Shown one piece after another: positions 50,878 to 59,483 of a stretch of DNA of 64,000 nt. This DNA comes from Oscillospiraceae bacterium. GTDB lineage: Bacteria; Bacillota; Clostridia; Oscillospirales; Oscillospiraceae. The stretch lies in assembly GCA_015068305.1 (NCBI GenBank), contig SVKV01000007.1, positions 1 to 64,000 on the forward strand, given 5' to 3'. Within the stretch, counting starts at the first letter, position 1; every line of letters starts with the position of its first letter. Made by a program: the position numbers and the translations under genes. The notes below the pieces were generated by a model that was not told the DNA's origin, did no database searches, and saw only the letters and a program-made list of their open reading frames with translations.

Positions 50878-51516
50878 ATGCACGAAGCAATGAAAAAGTA
50901 CTATGAAAAGCGGGGAAATATTCTGGTAAAAAACCTCCAGTCTCGGCATTTTGAGGCATACTACTGTTCCGGTAAGGAAGAGGCCCTGAAAAAGGCGCTG
51001 GAGCTGATTCCGGAGGGTGCTTCCGTGGGCTGGGGCGGCGCGCTCTCTGCTGAGCAGATCGGTCTGATGGATGCTCTCCATGCAGGTAATTACCGGCCCA
51101 TTGACCGGAGCCTTGCCAGGAGTACGGAAGAGCGGGAGCAGATGATGCGCGACATGATGTTCTGTGATGTTTTCCTCACCGGCGCCAACGGCATGAGCCT
51201 GGACGGTCAGATGGTTAATATTGACGGTACCGGAAACCGGGTGGCTGCCACCATTTACGGACCCAGGTCCGTCATTGTTGTTGCGGGCATGAACAAGGTG
51301 GAGGATTCCCTGGAGGATGCCATCCGCCGGGCCAGAACCGTAGCAGCTCCCATGAATAATCAGCGTTTCGGAAACGACAACCCCTGCTCCGCAACCGGAA
51401 CCTGCGGAAACTGCAAGAATGAAAAGTGCATCTGCAATCAGATCGTCATCACCCGCCACTGCCGTCCCATCGGCCGTATCAAGTTTATTCTGGTGGGTGA
51501 GGAACTGGGCTTCTGA
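50878..51516 (+). CDS. LUD domain protein (LutC/YkgG-like)
   Basis: 212 residues: LUD fold with KGG-type GWGGALSAEQIG, DVFLTGANGMSLDGQMVNIDGTGNRVAATIYGPRSVIVVAGMNKV. A Cys-rich loop near residues 165-182 (CSATGTCGNCKNEKCICNQ, six Cys) may hold an Fe-S or Zn site. Relatives serve L-lactate oxidation, but no LutA/LutB is nearby, so that role is doubtful. ATG 50878 follows AAAGGAGGTATTACA. Confidence 0.88.
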   Translation: MHEAMKKYYEKRGNILVKNLQSRHFEAYYCSGKEEALKKALELIPEGASVGWGGALSAEQIGLMDALHAGNYRPIDRSLARSTEEREQMMRDMMFCDVFLTGANGMSLDGQMVNIDGTGNRVAATIYGPRSVIVVAGMNKVEDSLEDAIRRARTVAAPMNNQRFGNDNPCSATGTCGNCKNEKCICNQIVITRHCRPIGRIKFILVGEELGF

Positions 51517-51518
51517 TC

Positions 51519-51953
51519 ATGGTCATCGGTATTATTGGCGAGAGCTGTGTCGGTAAGTCTACCCTTGCTTCGAAGCTGAAGAAGGAATTGGGCGCGGAGG
51601 TGATCACCGGCAGGGATTATCTGCGTCTTGCAAAGAGCGAAGCGGTTGCGAAGAAGCTCTTTGCAAAGCAGCTGGATGAAGCGCTGACGGGCAAGCACCT
51701 TGTTTATGTGATCTCTGAGCGGGAACATCTTGCGCTTCTGCCGGATGGATCCCTGCGCGTGCTGATGACTGCTGATCTTCCACTGATTCTGGAGCGCTTC
51801 GGGCTGCGGATGCGCGGTCAGCTGCCGGAGCCTGTGAAGCAGATGCTTGAGAAGAAGCACGGTTCATTTGACCAGGAAGTCTGCAATTTCCATATTCATA
51901 ACAATACCGGTATGGAATCCGTGGTTGAAAAAATCCGGGAGGCTGTATTTTGA
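51519..51953 (+). CDS. Small P-loop nucleotide kinase-like protein
   Basis: 144 residues. Walker A GESCVGKST at residues 7-15, then a compact alpha/beta region (TGRDYLRLAKSEAVAKKLF; LVYVISEREHLALL) and RMRGQLPEPVKQMLEKKHGSFD, resembling a shortened cytidylate/shikimate kinase fold. No substrate motif recognised. Two bases behind the LUD gene; overlaps the GtrA gene. Confidence 0.72.
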   Translation: MVIGIIGESCVGKSTLASKLKKELGAEVITGRDYLRLAKSEAVAKKLFAKQLDEALTGKHLVYVISEREHLALLPDGSLRVLMTADLPLILERFGLRMRGQLPEPVKQMLEKKHGSFDQEVCNFHIHNNTGMESVVEKIREAVF

Positions 51954-52363
51954 TTCAAAAGATCCGCACTTTGCTTGAAAAGCATTATGACATTCTTGTA
52001 TATCTGGTATTCGGCGTTCTGACCACGGCGGTCAACTATCTTGTATACCTGCCCTGCTATAATCTGCTGCATCTTTCGGCTGCAGTCAGTAATGTGATTG
52101 CCTGGGCTGGTGCGGTTGCCTTTGCATACCTCACCAACAAGCCCTTTGTATTCAGAAGTCATGACTGGTCTGCAAAAACCGTGATTCCGGAACTGACCAG
52201 ATTTGTAGGCAGTCGCATTGCTTCCGGTGGACTTGAGACGGCAATCATTTTTCTCACCGTGGACTGCATGAACTGGAACGGCAACATCATGAAGCTTGTA
52301 ACCAGCGTCCTGGTTGTGATCATCAATTATATTGCCAGCAAACTGCTGGTATTCCGGAAATGA
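51950..52363 (+). CDS. GtrA family membrane protein
   Basis: 137 residues with four helices in the GtrA pattern: VYLVFGVLTTAVNYLVYLPCY, NVIAWAGAVAFAYLTNKPFVFRS, RFVGSRIASGGLETAIIFLTV and VVIINYIASKLLVFRK. GtrA proteins help flip polyprenyl-linked sugars for glycan modification. It starts with TTG 51950 (GGGAGG upstream) overlapping the previous stop. Confidence 0.9.
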   Translation: MIQKIRTLLEKHYDILVYLVFGVLTTAVNYLVYLPCYNLLHLSAAVSNVIAWAGAVAFAYLTNKPFVFRSHDWSAKTVIPELTRFVGSRIASGGLETAIIFLTVDCMNWNGNIMKLVTSVLVVIINYIASKLLVFRK

Positions 52364-52394
52364 AAGGAGCCCTTGGGTTCCTTTCATTTTTTAT
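52359..52394 (+). terminator. Terminator of the LUD-kinase-GtrA operon
   Basis: AATGAAAGGA / TCCTTTCATT stem enclosing a GCCCTTGGGT inner hairpin, then a T tract. Confidence 0.88.
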
Positions 52395-52414
52395 GGCCAA
52401 ATTTACAAAATGTT

Positions 52415-52443
52415 TCGACATTCTGACAATTCTGTGATAAAAT
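52415..52443 (+). promoter_or_regulatory. Promoter of the ABC exporter operon
   Basis: TCGACA at 52415-52420, 17-base spacer, extended -10 TGATAAAAT with TAAAAT at 52438-52443. Confidence 0.55.
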
Positions 52444-52473
52444 AAATTCAATCTTAAATTGGAGTGGTATGCC

Positions 52474-53175
52474 ATGGCATTTGTGGAATTCCGGGATGTT
52501 GGTAAGACTTATCATATGGGCGAAGTGGATATCAACGCCCTGCACGATACATCCTTTGACATTGAAAAAGGGGAACTGGTGGTCATCGTAGGCCCTTCCG
52601 GTGCCGGTAAGACGACCCTGCTGAACATTCTTGGCGGTATGGATACCCTTTCCACCGGCACGGTCCATCTGGACGGTGTGGAGATTTCCAAGTTTAACAG
52701 AAAGCAGCTGACGGATTACCGCCGTCACGATGTGGGATTTGTGTTCCAGTTTTACAATCTGATCGGAAACCTGACGGCTCTTGAGAATGTGGAGCTTGCG
52801 AACCAGATCTGCAAGGATCCTTTGGACGCTGCCCAGATTCTGAAGGATGTGGGTCTGGAGCACCGGATGAAGAACTTCCCCAGCCAGCTCTCCGGCGGTG
52901 AACAGCAGCGCGTGGCAATTGCCAGAGCCCTGGCCAAGAATCCGAAGCTGCTGCTGTGCGACGAACCTACCGGTGCGCTGGACTATCAGACCGGCAAGGC
53001 TATTTTGCAGCTGCTGCAGGATACGGGCCGGAAAACCGGCATGACGGTGATCATCATCACCCACAACGGTGCACTGACAGCCATGGCTGACCGGGTGATC
53101 AAGGTGCGCAGCGGCACCGTCACATCTGTAAAGATTAATGAGAATCCCCAGAATATTGCGGAGATCGAATGGTAA
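52474..53175 (+). CDS. ABC transporter ATP-binding protein (MacB/LolD-type)
   Basis: 233 residues. Walker [13 protein letters not shown] at about residues 38-49, Q-loop VFQFYNL, signature LSGGEQQR, Walker [13 protein letters not shown] and His-loop ITHNG. This type drives FtsX-like permeases by mechanotransmission, without moving substrate across the membrane. ATG 52474 follows TTGGAGTGGTATGCC. Overlaps the permease gene. Confidence 0.93.
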   Translation: MAFVEFRDVGKTYHMGEVDINALHDTSFDIEKGELVVIVGPSGAGKTTLLNILGGMDTLSTGTVHLDGVEISKFNRKQLTDYRRHDVGFVFQFYNLIGNLTALENVELANQICKDPLDAAQILKDVGLEHRMKNFPSQLSGGEQQRVAIARALAKNPKLLLCDEPTGALDYQTGKAILQLLQDTGRKTGMTVIIITHNGALTAMADRVIKVRSGTVTSVKINENPQNIAEIEW

Positions 53176-56100
53176 TGAAGAAAAATGCGATGCGCAAAAA
53201 TTTGCTGCAATCCATTTTGAAATCCCTGGGACGCTATCTTGCAATCGTTGCAATCATAGCTCTGGGCGCCAGTATGTTCGTGGGTCTGCTGATGACCAAA
53301 TCGGATATGGTGGCCACGGGCCAGGAATACATGGATGCGCAAAATATGTTTGACCTGCGCCTGGTCAGCACCTACGGCTGGGCGGAGGAGCAGCTTGCTG
53401 CCATTTCGCAGATGGACGGCGTTGTGGATGCGGAGGGCGTTATCTACGTTGATGCCATTGCCAGCACCGGTACGGAAGAGGATGATTCGGTGTACCGGTT
53501 CTATGCGATCCCGGAGAAGGTGAACCGGCTGTCTCTTCGGGGCGGCAGATTCCCTGTGCAGTCGGATGAGTGCCTGATCGACGGCTATCATATGGATGAT
53601 TCCATACTGGGAACCCAGGTCACAATTTCCCGGAACAATGAGGACAGCACCCTGGATACTCTGGTGCACAAAACCTATACCATTGTGGGTTATGTGGCAT
53701 CGCCCCTTTATATGGACATGAACCGGGGCACCACCTCCGTAGGAAACGGCTCCCTGGCAAACTGCTTCTATGTTCCCACAGAGGGAATCGACACGGACAT
53801 TTATTCCGAGATCAATATCACCATCCCCGGCGATTTTGCCATTTATACGGAAGAATACAACGATGCCATGGAGCAGGCAGCTGATGATCTGGAACCGGAA
53901 ATTGAGAGATTGGCCCGGGACCGGTTTGAATCGCTGAAAGCGGATGCCCTGGAAAGCTACCGGGAAGGCCGGCAGGAGTACTTCGAGGGCCTTAACGAAT
54001 ACAAGAAGGCAAAGTATGAGGCTACAAAGGAATTAGGGGATGCCTACCAGCAGCTGCTGGATGCCCAGGAAGAAATTGCAGAGAATGAAAAGCAGATCCC
54101 GGAGGCTGAGAAGCAGATCGCGGCAGCAAAGGGTACCCTTGCTGCCGGCGAAAAGGAACTCGAAGAAGGCAGACAGCAGTACGAAACCATAAAATCCATG
54201 GTTTCCTCCCTGGCAACTCCGGGACTTCAGTCACTGATCGCCCGGCGGGATGAGCTGGTCGGTAAAATCAGCCAGATCGATGCAGAGATTGCAGAGATTG
54301 ATGCCCAGCTCGGTGAATCCAATCTTCCGGATCTGCCGGAGGATGGAGAATCGGGCAATCTGGATACTCAGATCGCCCGGCTTGACGGCCTGATTTCGGC
54401 AACGGACGGTGCGATCCGGGCTGCGGAGTATACATTGAGCCTGCTGAATCAATCTCCGGAAACAAATGCTTCCATGATCTCCCAGGTCCAGTCCAGCATT
54501 GCAGACATGAATGACCTGAAGCAGGGCTATGAGGCTAGACGGGCAGAACTGGTTGCCCAAAGGGAAGAGCAAAACCAAAATCAGCCCGGTGAGCCCAGTC
54601 AGCCTGACAACAGTGCCCTGCGGCAGCGCAAACAGGAACTCTTAAGAGAGCGTTCCCTGTATCAGACGTCTCTCGAGGGCATTGAACTGGCAATCTCCGG
54701 CGCAGATTCTGCGCTGAGTGAGCTGATGGCCCAACTGGCTGATGCGGAGCAGCAGATCATCGACGGTGAGAAGCAGCTTGCCGCCGGCCGTGCCCAGATT
54801 GCACAGGCCGAAAAACAGCTGGAGGAAGGAAAGAAACAGCTGGAAGAGGGTAAAATCCAGCTAGCCGAGGGCTGGATTGAATATGAAGAGGGAAAAGCAG
54901 AGGCAGAAAAGGAATTTGCCGATGCAGAAAAAAAGCTGGCAGAGGGCAAAGCAGAGCTTGATGACGGTCTTCTGCAGATTACGAAGATGCAGGACGTGGA
55001 TGTGTTCCTTCTGGACCGCAACACCAACATCGGCTACGGTTCTCTTGACAGCGCATCCGATATTGTCCAGGGTGTTTCCCGGGTGTTCCCGGCATTCTTC
55101 CTGCTGGTGGCAGCCCTGGTCTGCATCACCACCATGACCCGGATGATCGATGAAGAGCGGACCCAAATCGGTACGCTGAAAGCTTTGGGCTACAGTAACT
55201 GGGCAATCATCAGCAAGTATCTGATCTACGCAGGCTCCGGCGCCATTGTTGGCTGCGGTCTGGGTGTTATGGTTGGCAGCATCGTATTCCCCACAATTCT
55301 CTGGCAGGCATATAAGATCATGCTTTATATTACCGACGGAATTGTTCTTCGGTTTAATCTGATGCTTTGTGGCGCGGTGGTCTTTGCCTACACAGCGGTG
55401 ATGCTCTTTGTCACATGGTATTGCTGCCGCCGGACGCTGAAGGAAGTGCCGGCAGAGCTGATCCGGCCCAAGGCTCCCGATGCAGGCAAAAAGATATTCC
55501 TGGAAAAGCTGCCCTTCTGGCACCGCATCAGTTTCCTGAACAAGGTGACCATTCGGAATATTTTCCGTTACCGTCAGCGCCTGGCCATGATGATGGTGGG
55601 TATCGGCGGCTGTACGGCTTTGCTGGTCACCGGCTTCGGACTCCGGGACTCCATCGTCAATGTGGTTGACTATCAGTTCGAAGAGGTCACGATTTATGAC
55701 CTGCAGGTTTATTTCTCCGAAGGTCAGACTGCCGGCGACCAGTATCAATTCTCCGGTGAAATTTCCGACATGGCGGAAGATCTGGTATTCTACCATCAGG
55801 AAAGCATTGAGCTGGAGGCCAACGATCAGACCAAGGAACTCTATCTGATGGCAGGTGATTCTAACTTAAAGAATCTGATCGATTTCCATCAGGGTGAGCA
55901 GCAGCTTGCAATGCCGAAGCAAAATGAGGTTATGCTTTCTGTGGGTGTTGCAGAGGCCCTGGGCATTGAGGTGGGAGATCAGATCCTCATGCGCAATGCG
56001 GATCTGCAGCAGCTGGATCTGACAGTTTCCGGCATCTATGACAACCATGTCTATAACTATGCCATCATCATCCCCGAAACCATCGAAGCCCAGTGGGGTG

Positions 56101-56651
56101 TGACGCCGGAGGTACAGATGGCTCTGGTGAAAGCGGCGGAAGGCCAGGATGTCTATGAACTCAGCGCCAAGGTCACAGGATTTGACGGCGTGATGAATGT
56201 TTCCGTCAGTGAAGATCTGGCGGATATGGTGGGCGGCATGATGGAAGCTCTGGACCTGGTGGTCTGGGTCATTGTGTTCTGTGCAGGCCTCCTGGCAGCC
56301 ATTGTCCTTTACAATCTGACTAACATCAACATCAATGAGCGGATCCGGGAAATCGCCACCATCAAGGTTCTGGGCTTCAATTCTGGGGAAACGGGAGCCT
56401 ATGTGTTTAAGGAGAATCTGTCGCTGACGGTGATTGGAAGTCTGACCGGCCTTGCCCTAGGTTATCTGCTGCTTCTGTTTGTCATGAGTCAGATCAAGAT
56501 CGATATGGTCTGGTTCAAGGCGCTGGTGATGCCGAAGTCCTATATCCTGTCCATTGTGCTGACGATCCTGGCTGCCTGCGTGGTTGATTTTATCTTCTAT
56601 TTCAAGCTGGAAAAGATCAACATGGCCGAGGCACTGAAATCGGTTGAATAA
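53169..56651 (+). CDS. FtsX-like ABC permease with very long extracellular coiled coil
   Basis: 1160 residues. Helix 1 is near residues 17-37, then an extracellular MacB-type domain to ~240. Residues ~250-615 are a long coiled coil (AENEKQIPEAEKQIAAAKGTL; repeated AEGKxxLEEGK units), then FtsX helices (from ~638, FPAFFLLVAALVCITTMTRMIDEE), a second periplasmic-type domain, and a last FtsX helix set (~1025-1145, VVWVIVFCAGLLAAIVLYNLTN). It probably senses or moves cell-envelope material or peptides with the ATPase. ATG 53169 with GGAG five bases upstream; ATG 53175 possible. Stop is followed by a strong terminator. Confidence 0.9.
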   Translation: MVMKKNAMRKNLLQSILKSLGRYLAIVAIIALGASMFVGLLMTKSDMVATGQEYMDAQNMFDLRLVSTYGWAEEQLAAISQMDGVVDAEGVIYVDAIASTGTEEDDSVYRFYAIPEKVNRLSLRGGRFPVQSDECLIDGYHMDDSILGTQVTISRNNEDSTLDTLVHKTYTIVGYVASPLYMDMNRGTTSVGNGSLANCFYVPTEGIDTDIYSEINITIPGDFAIYTEEYNDAMEQAADDLEPEIERLARDRFESLKADALESYREGRQEYFEGLNEYKKAKYEATKELGDAYQQLLDAQEEIAENEKQIPEAEKQIAAAKGTLAAGEKELEEGRQQYETIKSMVSSLATPGLQSLIARRDELVGKISQIDAEIAEIDAQLGESNLPDLPEDGESGNLDTQIARLDGLISATDGAIRAAEYTLSLLNQSPETNASMISQVQSSIADMNDLKQGYEARRAELVAQREEQNQNQPGEPSQPDNSALRQRKQELLRERSLYQTSLEGIELAISGADSALSELMAQLADAEQQIIDGEKQLAAGRAQIAQAEKQLEEGKKQLEEGKIQLAEGWIEYEEGKAEAEKEFADAEKKLAEGKAELDDGLLQITKMQDVDVFLLDRNTNIGYGSLDSASDIVQGVSRVFPAFFLLVAALVCITTMTRMIDEERTQIGTLKALGYSNWAIISKYLIYAGSGAIVGCGLGVMVGSIVFPTILWQAYKIMLYITDGIVLRFNLMLCGAVVFAYTAVMLFVTWYCCRRTLKEVPAELIRPKAPDAGKKIFLEKLPFWHRISFLNKVTIRNIFRYRQRLAMMMVGIGGCTALLVTGFGLRDSIVNVVDYQFEEVTIYDLQVYFSEGQTAGDQYQFSGEISDMAEDLVFYHQESIELEANDQTKELYLMAGDSNLKNLIDFHQGEQQLAMPKQNEVMLSVGVAEALGIEVGDQILMRNADLQQLDLTVSGIYDNHVYNYAIIIPETIEAQWGVTPEVQMALVKAAEGQDVYELSAKVTGFDGVMNVSVSEDLADMVGGMMEALDLVVWVIVFCAGLLAAIVLYNLTNININERIREIATIKVLGFNSGETGAYVFKENLSLTVIGSLTGLALGYLLLLFVMSQIKIDMVWFKALVMPKSYILSIVLTILAACVVDFIFYFKLEKINMAEALKSVE

Positions 56652-56657
56652 AATAAG

Positions 56658-56688
56658 AACGGCTGTCGCTTCTGCGACAGCCGTTTTC
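56658..56688. terminator. Bidirectional terminator
   Basis: Stem AACGGCTGTCGC / GCGACAGCCGTT, loop TTCT, between the convergent permease gene and aroQ. Confidence 0.92.
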
Positions 56689-57120
56689 TTATGCATAATG
56701 CTCTTTCAGGTACAAAATTGCTTCCCGGTAGCCCTCAAGACCCCGGCCCATAATGGTTTTGACACAGGCAAGCCCCGGATAGGAAATCTGCCGGAAATCT
56801 TCCCGCTGGGAAACATCGGAGATATGGACTTCCACAGCCGGAATGGCAACTGCCTTCAGCGCATCCAAAATGGCGATGGAGGTGTGGGTATAGGCAGCAG
56901 GATTGATCACAATACCGTCAAATTTGCCGTAGGCTTCCTGAATTTTATCCACCAGGCAGCCCTCATGATTGGACTGATACTGTTCAATTTCCAGGTTTTC
57001 CTTTTCTGCTGTTTCCGCAAGCAGTGCAAGAAGTTCGGTAAAAGAGTTCTTTCCGTAGATTCCGGGTTCCCTGATCCCCAGCATGTTGATATTGGGCCCG
57101 TTCAGCACAAGAATTTTCAT
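56689..57120 (-). CDS. aroQ: 3-dehydroquinate dehydratase, type II
   Basis: 143 residues. Signature LVLNGPNINMLGIREPGIYG (catalytic Tyr), QSNHEGCLVDKI, VINPAAYTHTS and VEVHISDVSQREDFR. It dehydrates 3-dehydroquinate in the shikimate pathway. ATG 57120 with GGGAGGACTGACT upstream, two bases behind aroEK. Last gene of the aro operon. Confidence 0.95.
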   Translation of the reverse strand: MKILVLNGPNINMLGIREPGIYGKNSFTELLALLAETAEKENLEIEQYQSNHEGCLVDKIQEAYGKFDGIVINPAAYTHTSIAILDALKAVAIPAVEVHISDVSQREDFRQISYPGLACVKTIMGRGLEGYREAILYLKEHYA

Positions 57121-57122
57121 AG

Positions 57123-58340
57123 TCAGTCCTCCCAATGGGCAGTGATTTGTCGAAGGGTGTCTTCCGGATCGCCATCGTTGCTAATCACATAGTCTGCAAA
57201 TGCTTCATACAGGGGTTTGCGGATTTGGTACATTTCCTCCAGCCGGTTTGTCTGGGACAATGGCCTGCCCTCCGTGGGCAGGGAAGCAATATCCCGCTTC
57301 AGCCAGATAATGGAGCCGTTTTGATGGAGCAGGGGGTAATTATGCGCCTTGGTGACGCAGCCGCCGCCGGTTGCGATGATGAGTCCGGACTGCTTGCCCA
57401 ATTCGGAAAGAACCTCTGTTTCCAGATTCCGGAAGGCTTCCTCTCCGTCCTGGGAGAAAATCTCCGGAATGCTCTTTCCGGCGGCGCGGAGGATTTCAGC
57501 GTCTGCATCCACAAATCTGCCTCCGGTTTTCTCGGACAGCAGTTTTCCAATACTGGATTTTCCGCAGCCGGGCATACCGATGAGAACGATATTCTCCATC
57601 TGATGCCGCAGCTTGCGGTATATGGGCTCAATCACACGGTCATCAATGGCAGAGCATGTGAACCACTCTGCTGCCTCCTTTGCCTGGGCAACCAGCATCA
57701 GAAGACCGTTCATGGTTGCAAGGCTGCGCTTTTCCGCGTCCAGAAGCAGCTTGGTTCTGGCGGGATTGTAGATCACATCCAGGACACCTTCCAGCACGGG
57801 GAATGTATCGAGGCTTACCGGGCTAATGCCGGTTTGGGGGAACATTCCAACGGGCGTGGTATTGACCAGCAGTGCGGCATCCTTGTGCATGTTTAAATTC
57901 CCGTAGTGGTTGATGCCCTGCCTGGAAATCACCACAACATTTGCATCCAGCTCCTCAAGAACCGCAACGGCCGTATTGGAGGCACCGCCGCTGCCCAGGA
58001 CCAATACTTTCTTTCCGGCAACTGTGATGCCGGAGTTTCGAACCATGGTCAGAAAACCGAAATAGTCCGTGCTATGGCCGATCAGCTTGCCGCTGCGCCG
58101 GACTATGGTGTTTACAGCGCCCAGTCGGGCGGCCACGGGAGTCAGCTCGTCCAGATAAGGAATCACATCTTTTTTGTAGGGGACAGTCACATTGATACCT
58201 TCCCAGTCGCCCAGTTTCAAAAAGTCTGCCAGTTCCCCAGGCTCCTTCTCAAAGAGCCCATAGGCGTAGTTACCCAAAGAATCATGGATTTGAGGGGAAT
58301 AGCTGTGTCCCAGTTTTCGGCCCAGAAGTCCGCACTTCAT
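57123..58340 (-). CDS. aroE-aroK: Shikimate dehydrogenase-shikimate kinase fusion
   Basis: 405 residues joining two pathway enzymes. Residues ~1-245 are AroE: KLGHSYSPQIHDSLG, NVTVPYKKDVIPYLD, STDYFGF, and NADP motif VLGSGGASNTAVAVL. From Met248 comes AroK: NIVLIGMPGCGKSSIGKLL (Walker A), FVDADAEIL, and TGGGCVTKAHN. It converts 3-dehydroshikimate to shikimate 3-phosphate in one polypeptide. No stop or ribosome site separates the halves, though the internal Met248 has the residues of a native AroK start. ATG 58340 overlaps the pheA stop. Confidence 0.93.
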   Translation of the reverse strand: MKCGLLGRKLGHSYSPQIHDSLGNYAYGLFEKEPGELADFLKLGDWEGINVTVPYKKDVIPYLDELTPVAARLGAVNTIVRRSGKLIGHSTDYFGFLTMVRNSGITVAGKKVLVLGSGGASNTAVAVLEELDANVVVISRQGINHYGNLNMHKDAALLVNTTPVGMFPQTGISPVSLDTFPVLEGVLDVIYNPARTKLLLDAEKRSLATMNGLLMLVAQAKEAAEWFTCSAIDDRVIEPIYRKLRHQMENIVLIGMPGCGKSSIGKLLSEKTGGRFVDADAEILRAAGKSIPEIFSQDGEEAFRNLETEVLSELGKQSGLIIATGGGCVTKAHNYPLLHQNGSIIWLKRDIASLPTEGRPLSQTNRLEEMYQIRKPLYEAFADYVISNDGDPEDTLRQITAHWED

Positions 58341-59482
58341 CACAGGATCTCCCGGTAGCTGCCCAGATAACGGAACTCCTCGCAAAGATCATCCAGCTCA
58401 CACATCAGCTGAACGAACTCTTCCGAGTAGATGGAGGTCTCCAAATCAAAATAGAACATGAACTCAAAATCCCGGTCGGGGATGGGGCGGGATTCCAGCT
58501 TGGTCACATTGATGCCCAGGACATAGAGCCGGGCCAGGAACTTATACAGAGAGCCGGGCCGGTGGGGGAGGACCATCATGATGGAGGTCTTGTCGGAGCC
58601 GGGATAGATTTCCAGATTCTTGGAAATGCAGATAAACCGGGTGTGGTTGTTGCCCTTATCCTGAATGGAGGCTGCCAGGCAGTCCAGATTGTAAAGCTCC
58701 ATGCAGTTGCGGCTGGAAAGACATGCAATGTCGGTCCGGTTGGATTTGGAGACCATTTCCGCGGCAATGGCAGTGTTGGCTACGGGAATGATGGTCACGC
58801 CGGTCAGCTGGTGCAGAAATTCACTGCACTGGTTGATGGCCTGCTCGTGGGAATAGATTTCCTTGATGTCGGAGATTTTGGTTCCGGGCTTGGCCAGCAG
58901 ATTGTGGTCGATTTTCAGCCGAAAAGTCCGGACAATGGAGAAATTGTGCTGGATCATCAGATCGTAGACCTTCTTGACGGAACCTGCGGTGGAGTTTTCA
59001 AGGGGCAGGATGCCGTACTGGCACAGACCTTTGTCAATTGCAGAGAAAACACCCTCAAAATTACGGAAGTACATGATGAAGGGGGATTTGAAGATCTTCT
59101 CGCAGGCGATCTGGGAGTAGGCACCCTCCACACCCTGGCAGGCCACCATAGGTGCCTGGGGGAACAGCTTCGGGGTGTTTTCGATGGCCTCCGTGATCTG
59201 CTGATAGAGAGGGCTGATGTTGCCGTTGAGCTTATTCTGATGGCTGCGGCTCAGCTCGAAAAGCATGGAGTACAGCACCCGGGTATAGTTTGCCATCTCA
59301 GGGCCTGCTTTTTCTGCCACATCCGCCAGCTTTTCACGCTCCCGGGCAGGGACAAAGATGGGCAGACTCTTTTCTTTCTTTACATCCGCGATGCGGGTTG
59401 CCACATCCATGCGCTTGGCAAAGAGCTTCACCAGCTCATCGTCAATTTCATCGATCTCATTTCTCAAATCTTTCAGATCCAT
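58340..59482 (-). CDS. pheA: Bifunctional chorismate mutase/prephenate dehydratase
   Basis: 380 residues. AroQ-class chorismate mutase (1 to ~85, LRNEIDEIDDELVKLFAKRMDVATRIADVK), prephenate dehydratase (~110-290, ACQGVEGAYSQIAC, LPLENSTAGSV) and an ACT domain (~300-380, LPHRPGSLYKFLARLYVLGINVTKLESRPI) that normally gives phenylalanine feedback. It leads chorismate to phenylpyruvate. ATG 59482 uses AGGAGGAAG, inside the aroC 3' end. Confidence 0.95.
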   Translation of the reverse strand: MDLKDLRNEIDEIDDELVKLFAKRMDVATRIADVKKEKSLPIFVPAREREKLADVAEKAGPEMANYTRVLYSMLFELSRSHQNKLNGNISPLYQQITEAIENTPKLFPQAPMVACQGVEGAYSQIACEKIFKSPFIMYFRNFEGVFSAIDKGLCQYGILPLENSTAGSVKKVYDLMIQHNFSIVRTFRLKIDHNLLAKPGTKISDIKEIYSHEQAINQCSEFLHQLTGVTIIPVANTAIAAEMVSKSNRTDIACLSSRNCMELYNLDCLAASIQDKGNNHTRFICISKNLEIYPGSDKTSIMMVLPHRPGSLYKFLARLYVLGINVTKLESRPIPDRDFEFMFYFDLETSIYSEEFVQLMCELDDLCEEFRYLGSYREIL

Positions 59483-59483
59483 T

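Noticed and set aside
57123..58340. AroE and AroK as two genes split by a frameshift
   Set aside because: The frame is continuous with no stop or internal ribosome site, so a true fusion is the simpler reading.
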